Source of the DNA: Lysobacterales bacterium
GTDB taxonomy: Bacteria > Pseudomonadota > Gammaproteobacteria > Xanthomonadales > SZUA-36
Length of the DNA: 13,495 nt
Direction of reading: 5' to 3'
Assembly: GCA_026196445.1 (NCBI GenBank)
Contig: JAPHTE010000191.1
Coordinates: 1-13,495 of the forward strand
Position 1 is the first letter of the stretch. Every line of letters starts with the position of its first letter. Positions 6,508-13,495 of the stretch are shown here, piece by piece. Made by a program: the position numbers and the translations under genes. The notes beneath the pieces are model-generated. The model did not search any database and had not been told where the DNA came from. It saw nothing but the letters and a program-made list of their open reading frames with translations.

Positions 6508-7392
6508 CTAACCCGGGTTAAACACGTATTCCATCTCGTACCGATCAATCACGAAATCCGCCCCGGCCTTGACGAAAAACGCCCGCATGGCGTGGTCACA
6601 ATGATCGATATTGTTGATTTTGACCCTGTCGGTACCTGCCGGCAGACGCCGGTCTGTCATCAAGGATTTCAACAACGACGAGGCCACCCCACGGCGGCGG
6701 AATTCCCGATCCACAACGAGGCACATGATCCATTGCAGCAACGGATAGAACACAAGGACCCCTATGCATCGCCCAGCATGGAACGCTCCCAGCCGGACTA
6801 AATCGTCAGGGATGCGATCCATACCGGTGAAGCTGTTCTCCCACGAGGGCTGCCAGTCTGTCTGCCCCCTGAAAGCCTGCACCGTTGTTTTGTCGATCAC
6901 GCGGACCCCGATATCACCTCCTGTCAGCCGTGCACCGGCGAACGACCCGGGCAGCAAGTCATAACAGGCAAACTCGCGGGTAATTTCAAACCCGGCTTTT
7001 TGGTACGCCCGGATGGCGGCCCTGTTGGGTTGCAGGACCTCCAACAGGAACCTTTTCACCCCCCGGTCCCTGAGCCCCGGAATAACGAACTCGAACATTC
7101 CGTTTGCAATCCCCTGCCCCCTGTATCCGGGAATGATCCCCGTACCGGCGTCAAACGCGGCCGGATCGCCCTGCCAGTCATCCAGACCGACAAAGGTAAA
7201 ACCGACCATCCTGTCATCGTCGAAGGCGCCCACGGAACAGTCATAGCTCACGCCGCTTTTCAGGTTCCGCAACCAGGATCGCTCAGCCGTCATGTAGCTC
7301 ATGTCCAGGTGATAATCGGCAAAGGCCGCGACCATGGTCGCGTGCGCTTCGGGAAAGCCGTCTGCTGTCAGGTGTTGGTAGCGGATTGCCAT
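6508..7392 (-). CDS. Tandem GNAT-family N-acetyltransferase
   Basis: This 294-residue cytosolic protein is built of two GNAT folds. The N-terminal unit (about 1-148) has a clear acetyl-CoA pyrophosphate loop, GYRGQGIANGMF (89-100), preceded by the beta-4 strand GTGIIP and followed by LEVLQPNRAAIRAYQKAGFE (117-136), the usual NxxAxxxYxKxGF element. The C-terminal unit (about 160-292) has VVDREFRRRGVASSLL (226-241), also a complete R/QxxGxG/A-like loop, and HAMRAFFVKAGADF (267-280). Both halves may therefore bind acetyl-CoA. The substrate cannot be deduced. The ATG at 7392 lacks a clear Shine-Dalgarno. It stands alone between the propeller gene upstream and the YD-repeat gene downstream, all on the minus strand but separated by non-coding gaps. 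Confidence 0.92.
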   Translation of the reverse strand: MAIRYQHLTADGFPEAHATMVAAFADYHLDMSYMTAERSWLRNLKSGVSYDCSVGAFDDDRMVGFTFVGLDDWQGDPAAFDAGTGIIPGYRGQGIANGMFEFVIPGLRDRGVKRFLLEVLQPNRAAIRAYQKAGFEITREFACYDLLPGSFAGARLTGGDIGVRVIDKTTVQAFRGQTDWQPSWENSFTGMDRIPDDLVRLGAFHAGRCIGVLVFYPLLQWIMCLVVDREFRRRGVASSLLKSLMTDRRLPAGTDRVKINNIDHCDHAMRAFFVKAGADFVIDRYEMEYVFNPG

Positions 7393-7443
7393 GCGTGGAT
7401 CGGGGCCGGGTTTATGGGAAAAGGCCGGGTTCGTCTTACTCCA

Positions 7444-7456
7444 GATGAACCTGACC
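7444..7456. repeat. Single degenerate arm of the CAGGTTCATT repeat family
   Basis: The bases around 7444-7456 read GATGAACCTGACC, matching the right arm of the repeats at 5081-5098 and 10616-10632 (core ATGAACCTG). No partner arm facing it was found nearby, so this is a solo or decayed copy lying between the propeller and acetyltransferase genes. Confidence 0.45.
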
Positions 7457-7479
7457 TCTTTCCCGCTTACCCCATAATG

Positions 7480-10458
7480 CTATTTCCTGCCGCGCAGCTT
7501 GTAGGGCTCTTTGAAGCGGGGTTCGAACGGCTTGGGCGCCTTGATCTTCAGTTCGGCGCTGTCACTGTTCTCACCCACGCTGACACGGACCTGGTAGTCA
7601 CCCGGAACCACGTAGAGGGCATGGCCCAGCCGCACGGACTCGGCATAGGGCGTTTTGGCCAGGTTTTTGGCAGAATCCCCATCATCCTTGCCCTTGCCCT
7701 TGTCATTCTCCAGTGCCATTGTCTCGGCTGCCAGTGCCATTTCCTCGTCGACCAGCAAGTCCCATTCGATACTGTTCATGCCACTGGCGGCATCGGCGCT
7801 AAAACGCTGCACCACGTTGTCGTTGCCATCCAGGACCTCGATCGCGGCCGCACCGGCCACGTTACTCCAGTACTTGATGACTGTCCTGGGTGCTTCCTCC
7901 GGATCAAACCACCAGCGTGAGCGCTCGGAGCGCCAGCTGCGGCTGGCCTGCACCTCGTCGATGTAGAACACCTTCAATGAGACATCGTCACCGGCTTCGG
8001 CCAGGTCCTGTATCGGCAACACGTCCACGATCCAGATGCTGCGGCCATGGGTGCCCGCGACCAGTTCACGTTCACGCGGGTGGACGACCAGGTCGTGCAC
8101 CGGCACATTGGGCAGGCCGCCCTGCAAGGCGGCCCAGGAATCGCCACCGTTGGTGGACACGTACACACCACGGTCGGTGCCGACGTACAAAATATCTTCT
8201 ACCACGGGATCCTCGCGGATCACGTTGACAGCCTCGTCCGGCAAGCCCTTGCTGATGTCCTTGAAACTCTCGCCAAGGTCGTCGGTGCGGTAGACGTAGG
8301 CCCGGATATCATCGTCACGGTAACCATTGAGCGTGACGTAAGCGCGTTCCTTCACGTGGCTGGATGCCTCAACGCGGCTGACCCAGCGGTTGCGCGGCAA
8401 TTTACCGCCGACATCCTTCCAGCGCACACCGCCGCTATCAGTGACCCAAACCTGGCCGTCGTCGGTGCCGGCCCAGACCAGGCCGAACTGCAAGCGGGAT
8501 TCAGAAAGCGTGGTCAGGGTGGCAAACGGCACGTCACCACGGTTATCAGAACGGCTCAGATCAGCGCTGATAGCTGTCCAGGTGTTGCCCTTATCCATTG
8601 AGCGGAACAGGCGGTTGGCGCCGAAATACACCACGTCCGGGTTGTGCGGTGACAGGATCACCGGCGTGTTCCAGTTGTAACGTAACGCCGGGGCGCCAAA
8701 CTCGCGGCGCGGACGCACTTCATCGCGGGAACCATCGGCATTGATCCTGATGTAATTACCAAATTGCGAACCCGTGTAGGTCGTCTCATTGTCACGCGGG
8801 TCGATGACGACATACATGCCGTCACCACCGTTGATGCTGCGGCAATTGGGACCGGTCTGCCAGCGATTCTTTGAAGAGCAACGGATGGTGCCATTGTCCT
8901 GCAGGCCGCCGTACACATTGTATGGTGACGCCATGTCCACGTTGACGGTGTAGAACTGTCCAAGTGGTTGCGCATCGATCTTGACCCAGGTCTTGCCACC
9001 GTCGTAACTGACATCGGCACCACCGTCGTTGCCGGTGATCACGTGGTCGGGGTATTCCGGGTTGATCCACATGGACTGGTGGTCACCGTGCACATCACGC
9101 CCCATGGCCAGCGCCCAGCTCTGGCCGCCGTCCCCGGACTTGATCAGGGGTACACCGAGCACGTAAACCTCGTTCACGTTCCCGGGCGACACGCGGATTT
9201 CACCGAAGTAATAACCATAGGTATACACCACACCGTCGAGGGGCTTGTCATGTGTCAGATGCCAATTGCCGCCTGCGTCGTCCGAACGCCACACCTGCAA
9301 ACCGACGATATCGGTGTTGAGCATGTTGGCATTGGCGTCGCTCATTTCATCGACGATATCCTGTGGGGTGACCTTGCCGGACTTGACCCACTCGATCAGC
9401 TTGTCTGCATCAACTGTCACGTGAAAATCCGCTGCGCGGACAAAGGCTTCGATTTCGTTCTTGTCCTGGGCCAGGAATTCTTCCTTGCTCATATTGCGCA
9501 GACGTTTGGCGCTGAGCGGACGGTCGCCCAGGTCCCACTGGTCTTCCGGCAGCAACTCCTGGTTGTCTATGCTCGCGTATAGCGTTTCCGGGCTGGCGGG
9601 GCTGACAGCCAGCCCGATACGACCGATCAGCTTGCCGGACGGCAGGCCGCCCTCGAGCCGGGTCCAGTTGTCACCACCGTCGGTGGATTTATAGATACCG
9701 GAACCATCACCGCCCTCGGTGAAATCCCACGGCCGGCGTTGACGATCCCAGGCCGCCGCGTAGATAGTCTTTGTATCTCCGGGTTTGAAAACCAGGTCGA
9801 TGACACCGGTCCATTCGTCACCTTCAAAGACCTGTTGCCAGTTTTCTCCGCCATCGGTGCTGCGGAAAATACCGCGTTGCCCGCCAGGGGTGTACAACTT
9901 GCCAACTGCTGCAACGTAAATTCGGTTCGGGTCATCCGGGTCAATCAGGATTCGGCCTATACGGTCGCTATCACCCAGGCCCATGTAACGCCAGTTGGCG
10001 CCGCCGTCGTCGGAACGGTAAACACCCATGCCACCATAGGACGAGCGTGAAGAATTGTTCTCACCGGTTCCCACCCAGACGGTGTCCGGGTTCTCGGGAT
10101 CGACCGCGATATCACCCATGATCATGCTGGGCTGGTGGTCGAACAATGGCTCAAAGGTGTGCCCGTTGTTGGTAGTCTTCCACAGACCGCCCGAGGCATA
10201 TGCCATGTAAAAACTGTACGGCCGACCGGGTACGGCCTCCATGTCCACCAGGCGGCCGCCCTGTACGACCGGCCCGACACTGCGCCATTCCAGACCCGCA
10301 TAGGGTGAATTTGCTTCCATTTCCTGGTGCAGCTTCCACGCAGCCAGCTTGTCTGCGTACTCCGCAGCACCTGCCGGCCGCGGTCGGGCGCTCACAGCGG
10401 ATGCCAAAACCAGTGCCAAGAATAAAATTAATGCCTGGAGCAGTCTTTTGTTTTTCAT
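7480..10458 (-). CDS. Exported sortilin/VPS10-like BNR beta-propeller protein
   Basis: The start is ATG 10458, because AGGA lies seven bases upstream and it opens a good signal peptide (MKNKRLLQ, then LILFLALVLASA, cleavage near residue 24). The mature protein of about 968 residues is a chain of propeller blades with Asp-box/BNR motifs. Examples are RSDDGGANW (148), RSTDGGENW (199), KSTDGGDNW (257), KSGDGGQSW (440), VSYDGGKTW (483), RSMDKGNTW (619) and VSTNGGDSW (767). Proteins of this kind are often labelled sortilin-like or glycosyl hydrolase. I see no sialidase arginine triad that would prove catalysis. A charged helical insertion (about 300-380) splits two blades. The end (about 870-972) resembles a FlgD-type Ig domain (GMNSIEWDL, VPGDYQVRV), interrupted by a Lys/Asp/Gly-rich loop at 915-935. 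Probably periplasmic or secreted; ligand unknown. Confidence 0.9.
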   Translation of the reverse strand: MKNKRLLQALILFLALVLASAVSARPRPAGAAEYADKLAAWKLHQEMEANSPYAGLEWRSVGPVVQGGRLVDMEAVPGRPYSFYMAYASGGLWKTTNNGHTFEPLFDHQPSMIMGDIAVDPENPDTVWVGTGENNSSRSSYGGMGVYRSDDGGANWRYMGLGDSDRIGRILIDPDDPNRIYVAAVGKLYTPGGQRGIFRSTDGGENWQQVFEGDEWTGVIDLVFKPGDTKTIYAAAWDRQRRPWDFTEGGDGSGIYKSTDGGDNWTRLEGGLPSGKLIGRIGLAVSPASPETLYASIDNQELLPEDQWDLGDRPLSAKRLRNMSKEEFLAQDKNEIEAFVRAADFHVTVDADKLIEWVKSGKVTPQDIVDEMSDANANMLNTDIVGLQVWRSDDAGGNWHLTHDKPLDGVVYTYGYYFGEIRVSPGNVNEVYVLGVPLIKSGDGGQSWALAMGRDVHGDHQSMWINPEYPDHVITGNDGGADVSYDGGKTWVKIDAQPLGQFYTVNVDMASPYNVYGGLQDNGTIRCSSKNRWQTGPNCRSINGGDGMYVVIDPRDNETTYTGSQFGNYIRINADGSRDEVRPRREFGAPALRYNWNTPVILSPHNPDVVYFGANRLFRSMDKGNTWTAISADLSRSDNRGDVPFATLTTLSESRLQFGLVWAGTDDGQVWVTDSGGVRWKDVGGKLPRNRWVSRVEASSHVKERAYVTLNGYRDDDIRAYVYRTDDLGESFKDISKGLPDEAVNVIREDPVVEDILYVGTDRGVYVSTNGGDSWAALQGGLPNVPVHDLVVHPRERELVAGTHGRSIWIVDVLPIQDLAEAGDDVSLKVFYIDEVQASRSWRSERSRWWFDPEEAPRTVIKYWSNVAGAAAIEVLDGNDNVVQRFSADAASGMNSIEWDLLVDEEMALAAETMALENDKGKGKDDGDSAKNLAKTPYAESVRLGHALYVVPGDYQVRVSVGENSDSAELKIKAPKPFEPRFKEPYKLRGRK

Positions 10459-10579
10459 GACTTTTTCCTGTTTCCGAAACCGCCGTTGACGGGCGAATTC
10501 ACGTGGGGACTTTAACCAAGGACAAACGTTAATTTTGCCAGATTTCCGTGGGCATTGATAAGGTTTAAAACCGGTCAAA

Positions 10580-10632
10580 CAGGAAAAGGGCCAGGTTCAT
10601 TTAACCAAAAGCTGGTAAATGAACCTGGCCCC
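10580..10632 (-). terminator. Likely rho-independent terminator of the lipoprotein gene, formed by the repeat
   Basis: Read on the minus strand, the 16-base-pair GC-capped hairpin begins 18 bases after the lipoprotein stop and is followed directly by TTTTCCTGTTT (10587-10577). A strong stem with a T-rich tail is the expected shape of an intrinsic terminator. It would insulate the propeller gene downstream. Other repeat copies lack the T-run, so the terminator role may be specific to this site. Confidence 0.55.
10588..10632. repeat. Inverted repeat of the CAGGTTCATT family, copy 2 (near-perfect hairpin)
   Basis: GGGCCAGGTTCATTTA at 10588-10603 is the exact reverse complement of 10616-10631. 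CCA at 10605-10607 and TGG at 10613-10615 extend the stem past a bulged A, leaving a five-base loop. This is the best preserved copy of the repeat also seen at 5044-5098. It lies between the lipoprotein and propeller genes. Confidence 0.85.
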
Positions 10633-10649
10633 GTTGTGGCAGGAGTGTG

Positions 10650-11093
10650 TTATTCGGTTTGCTGTTCGTCCTTTTTGTGCTGATCCGCTTTTTTAACTGC
10701 ATCCGGATCCCACTTGTTGATCTGTGTAATAACGCAGGCCGATGCATAACCACGGAATGCGTCACCGTCCGTTTTGACCCGATCACCACGCGTATAGCAG
10801 TTCGATCCACCGCGGGTGATGAGCGCGAGATTCATCATTGCCCATTGCGGGTCACAGCCGCCACTCAGCTTCAGCTTGTAATAATCGCGGTTCTTCATTC
10901 TCAGAACCACGGCATTGCGGTCGTTATCGACGTCGCTCCAACTGTCGACATTACGGGCAAAACAGACTTGTTTAACCTCGTCACCAATGCGCGGATCAGA
11001 GTCCAGCGAGATCGCTACCTTTTCTTCCTGGGTGGCGCAACCGCTTATGTACAGAGGTAACATCACCGCCAGGACCGTCAATGTTTTGTTCAT
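10650..11093 (-). CDS. Small outer-membrane lipoprotein, probably DUF6491-type
   Basis: This is a 147-residue protein with a lipoprotein signal peptide: MNKT, hydrophobic LTVLAVMLPLY, lipobox ISGC with lipidated Cys19. Ala at +2 predicts the outer membrane. The mature part has four cysteines (44, 80, 99, 120), enough for two disulfides in the periplasm. The segment VDSWSDVDNDRNAVVLRM followed by YYKLKLSGGC resembles the DUF6491 family of small proteobacterial lipoproteins. That assignment is from memory of the pattern and is moderately sure. The C terminus (from about 133) is highly charged (KKADQHKKDEQQTE) and probably disordered. It is monocistronic: a spacer lies upstream and a terminator-like hairpin downstream. 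No function is known for the family. Confidence 0.83.
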   Translation of the reverse strand: MNKTLTVLAVMLPLYISGCATQEEKVAISLDSDPRIGDEVKQVCFARNVDSWSDVDNDRNAVVLRMKNRDYYKLKLSGGCDPQWAMMNLALITRGGSNCYTRGDRVKTDGDAFRGYASACVITQINKWDPDAVKKADQHKKDEQQTE

Positions 11094-11566
11094 CGTAAAT
11101 ACACCTGTAAATTAACAGCTCACACTTATAAGTATAGCGCCGAACAATTAACCCGCGCTGAACATTTGCCAGCGCCCTACCGGAAATAGATCACAATTGA
11201 CTCTTTGCCCCGGCTCGTTTTTTACCCTTTTGAGCATCTACTTCTGACCATCTACCCTGCTAAGTGAAGCTGGACATTTCATCCTCTGAGTGGCTGCTTT
11301 GCGCTTCTGAGCCGTCTCTCACAGGACAAGAATCTGAGAATCCTGTCCAGCAACAACCGGCCAATAGCGGCCCTACAGATGATAGGATAGTGGCAGGCAG
11401 CAACTGACCCAAAGCGTCTCTTGTCAGTTTCGGCAAATGCCGATAATCGTTGATGGGTTACCATTATGGAAACCGCATATCAGCAAGAGATAATTGGCGT
11501 CATTGTTACAGTTGATATGGATATTCGGGAAGCGATTGATAAGCACATAGTTCGATTCCCAGTGGG
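11094..11566. other. Non-coding spacer of 473 bases
   Basis: No convincing gene is seen on either strand. Next to the lipoprotein start, TATACT and TTATAAG on the minus strand (about 11127-11136) could be a -10 region, without a clear -35. The middle holds small symmetrical elements: ACAGGA/TCCTGT (11321-11326 and 11341-11346) around the tandem word AGAATC, and GGCC-AATAGC-GGCC (11359-11372). Words such as GCTGGACATTT (11269-11279) and GACCCAAAGCG (11406-11416) look like worn pieces of an intergenic repeat. None is strong enough to name. Confidence 0.5.
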
Positions 11567-13210
11567 TCAGTCAAGCCGTTCTAACAGCTCTTTGAAGCGG
11601 GCATCTTCACGAAGGGTCATAAGGTCCCCATCGTTTTCCAGCCAGGCACGATGCCCATAGCCCTGGTCAATGGCTTCGGTCAGTAACTCTATGGCACGGT
11701 CTTTATCGCCGAGTTGGGCGTACATGCAGGCGACATTGTAGAGCACTGCGGGCTCACCTCGGTCTGACTCCAGTGCCCGTTCAGCCCACGATATTGCCCT
11801 TTCATTTTCGTTTAAATCGGCCAATGCGCAGGCACCAAGAATGAGTGCACGGGCGTCATCGGGATGTGTTTTAAGGTGTTTCTCCACAGCTCGAACCGTT
11901 TTTAAGTTGGCTTCTGTGGCATCTGCGTGGCGACCAAGATCACGGTAAACAATGCTCAGTAAACGGGGGGCCTGAAAATCGGCAGGGTTAACTTCTGCCG
12001 CTTTGGCAAACAAACGCGCAGCTTTTTCCGGCTTGCCTTGGGCAAAGCAGTCACGTGCATATAAATAATACGCTTCAAAAAGCTCTGGATTGAGGAGGAT
12101 CGCGGTTTCAAATTCCCGTTCTGCATCATCATATTGTTTGTTGAGGGAGAGCGCCATACCCCGCGCAGAATGCGCTTCAGCTGAATCCGAATCCAGTTCA
12201 ACGGCCCGTATACTTGCCTCGTTGGCCTTTTTTGCAATCTCAGGCGACGATTCCGCCCACTGGTATAAAAAAGAATAGGCATCGGCAAGTCCTGCATAGG
12301 CAAGTGCGTAATTGGGGTCCTGATCAATGGCTTGTTCGTACATTTTTATAGCATGATGAAAACCCCGTTTGGTATGCGTATAGAAAAACCGGCGACCACG
12401 CAGGTAGAAATCAAAAGCTTCAACATCCGTGGTTGCAACATATTGCAGCGCACGTCGCTCTTTTGGTGTCAGTGTTACTTCGAGTGCTTTCACGATGCTC
12501 TTGGCAATATCATCCTGGATGTCAAAAACATCTTTCATTTCCCGGTCGTAGGTCTCCGACCAAAGGTGTGAATCGGTGGCGGTGTCAATCAACTGTGCCG
12601 TGATACGTACCCGGTTGCCTGCCCGCCGCACACTGCCTTCAAGCACGGTGGCAACATCAAGCCTCTGTGCAACAATCGGGATATCAAAATCTTTACCCTT
12701 AAACGCAAATGATGAAGTTCGGGATGCCACGCGCAACTTGGGTAACTTGACCAGCAGATTCAGGATTTCTTCAGAAATACCATCACTGAAGTACTCATTC
12801 TCGGTGTCACCACTCATGTTAACGAATGGCAACACAGCAATGGATTTTCTGTCACTCTCCAGGTCCGAAGCGGGTGCAACAGTGCTGGCAGGCTTGGATT
12901 TTTTGGTCGGTCTGGCCTCCGGCGTCACGTCGTCTGGAACTTCATCGACAGGTTTTGTCCGGTGGGCACCCTTGGGGCCAATATCAAAGACCCAAGCCAT
13001 GATTACGGTTATGGGAAAGCCCAGACCAATTAAGACAGTAACCAAGGTGACGGTCCAGTCTGGCAGGTTTAGGTTAGGCAGGATCGTTGAGGCCACCTCG
13101 ATTATGACCCAGCCAACAACTGCATAGATCACAACAACGCGGATTACGTGCCTGCGCTTCAATTCTGACCAAAAATTTCCCAATAGTGATTCGGCGTGTT
13201 GATCACCCAT
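11567..13210 (-). CDS. Membrane-anchored TolB-like/TPR protein
   Basis: This 547-residue protein starts at ATG 13210. A short cytoplasmic, basic N terminus (NFWSELKRRHVIR) leads into two membrane helices (about 23-45 and 53-76). A Pro/Lys-rich linker (78-120) follows. Residues 122-245 form the TolB/FlgO-like domain common in adenylate-cyclase-type TPR proteins: KSIAVLPFVNMSGDTENEYF, DGISEEILNLL, VLEGSVRRAGNRVRITAQLI, DSHLWSETYDR. From about 280 to 530 there are repeated TPR helix pairs, for example AIKMYEQAIDQDPNYALAYAGLADAY and the matching units at 345-378, 380-412 and 485-514. Related proteins often begin with a guanylate/adenylate cyclase or an OmpR-type DNA-binding domain. Here that place is taken by the membrane hairpin, so it probably acts as a membrane-tethered scaffold. 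Partners are unknown. The TPR and TolB-like assignments are firm. Confidence 0.9.
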   Translation of the reverse strand: MGDQHAESLLGNFWSELKRRHVIRVVVIYAVVGWVIIEVASTILPNLNLPDWTVTLVTVLIGLGFPITVIMAWVFDIGPKGAHRTKPVDEVPDDVTPEARPTKKSKPASTVAPASDLESDRKSIAVLPFVNMSGDTENEYFSDGISEEILNLLVKLPKLRVASRTSSFAFKGKDFDIPIVAQRLDVATVLEGSVRRAGNRVRITAQLIDTATDSHLWSETYDREMKDVFDIQDDIAKSIVKALEVTLTPKERRALQYVATTDVEAFDFYLRGRRFFYTHTKRGFHHAIKMYEQAIDQDPNYALAYAGLADAYSFLYQWAESSPEIAKKANEASIRAVELDSDSAEAHSARGMALSLNKQYDDAEREFETAILLNPELFEAYYLYARDCFAQGKPEKAARLFAKAAEVNPADFQAPRLLSIVYRDLGRHADATEANLKTVRAVEKHLKTHPDDARALILGACALADLNENERAISWAERALESDRGEPAVLYNVACMYAQLGDKDRAIELLTEAIDQGYGHRAWLENDGDLMTLREDARFKELLERLD

Positions 13211-13387
13211 TTATTGTTATTACCCCAGCGTCCCGAACAAGTCCACTTATCATACATACTTATTCATCAGACACCCATAAAAACAACTATAGGAGGAAAT
13301 TAAGAAACTGCACAAAGAGGGGAGAAACTGATTATTGAGAAAACTCGACCAGTTCGCATACATTCTAGTATTCCAGCGGCATACTTC

Positions 13388-13495
13388 ATGAGTCTCAATA
13401 AGGTGTTCAGTTTAGTTATTGCAGAACGTGAGCTTCCGCTCCTGGTCGAAAGCGGTTATACATCGTGGGAAATTCTAGCTATCCGGTTCTTGCAA
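13388..13495 (+). CDS. Possible gene start, truncated by the window edge
   Basis: From ATG 13388 the plus-strand frame stays open for 36 codons to the right edge (MSLNKVFSLVIAERELP, then LLVESGYTSWEILAIRFLQ). The frame is in fact open from 13304, after a TAA at 13301, but has no ATG, GTG or TTG in that stretch. The minus strand has no competing open frame. A strong AGGAGG lies at 13291-13296 but is too far away to serve this ATG. A short frame from TTG 13335 ends with TGA overlapping this ATG (ATGA at 13388-13391), so coupled translation is possible. I do not recognise the product. Confidence 0.3.
   Translation, partial: MSLNKVFSLVIAERELPLLVESGYTSWEILAIRFLQ

Noticed and set aside
6509..6520. 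Perfect palindrome TAACCCGGGTTA at the end of the acetyltransferase gene
   Set aside because: It has no loop and no T-run, and a 12-base palindrome at one site is not enough to claim an operator or terminator.
7000..7920. Plus-strand open frame of 306 codons across the acetyltransferase and propeller gene ends
   Set aside because: It is antisense to two well-supported genes and the product shows no domain; GC-rich codon use on the other strand explains the open frame.
7480..10458. Repeated GGTGG/CCACC-rich DNA words that could be taken for a DNA repeat array
   Set aside because: They encode the DGGxxW Asp-box motifs of the propeller protein; the repetition is at protein level with irregular spacing, not a CRISPR or tandem array.
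11466..11660. Plus-strand open frame of 64 codons (METAYQQEIIGV)
   Set aside because: Its last third is antisense to the TolB-like/TPR gene, it has no ribosome site, and no domain is visible.

Overview
The window looks like chromosomal DNA of a free-living, probably aquatic gammaproteobacterium. This is inferred from moderately GC-rich coding sequence, Shine-Dalgarno-led genes, secreted lipoproteins and propeller proteins, a TolB-like/TPR protein, and short ggccaggttcattta-type inverted repeats in the spacers. No rRNA, tRNA, CRISPR array or transposase gene was seen.

Layout. (1) 1-740, minus: N-terminal 246 residues of a MerR-family, B12-binding regulator of the CarH/LitR photoreceptor type, running off the left edge. 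(2) 741-990: divergent spacer with a perfect TATAAT for the regulator, overlapped by two TACA half-sites 11 bp apart. (3) 991-3510, plus: an ECF sigma factor, a five-helix membrane protein overlapping it by ATGA, and an MFS transporter. (4) 3547-4974, minus: an MFS transporter resembling the proton-dependent oligopeptide (POT) family. (5) 5044-5098: an inverted repeat that also supplies the end of the next gene. (6) 5081-6343, minus: an exported YD-repeat (Rhs-like) protein without a toxin tip. (7) 6508-7392, minus: a tandem GNAT acetyltransferase. (8) 7480-10458, minus: a 992-residue exported sortilin/BNR beta-propeller protein. (9) 10588-10632: a near-perfect hairpin of the same repeat family, probably also a terminator. 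(10) 10650-11093, minus: a small lipoprotein. (11) 11094-11566: non-coding spacer. (12) 11567-13210, minus: a membrane-anchored TolB-like/TPR protein. (13) From about 13388, plus: a possible gene start truncated by the right edge.

How the genes fit together. The left 3.5 kb is the most coherent unit. A cobalamin-dependent, probably light-responsive repressor is divergent from an ECF sigma factor that is translationally coupled to a membrane protein placed where an anti-sigma factor would be, with a transporter behind it. This recalls the known pairing of LitR/CarH regulators with ECF sigma factors (LitS in Streptomyces, CarQ in Myxococcus), but no photolyase or carotenoid gene is in view. The light-responsive reading is therefore inference. 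The rest of the window is a series of mostly independent, minus-strand genes for cell-envelope or secreted proteins.
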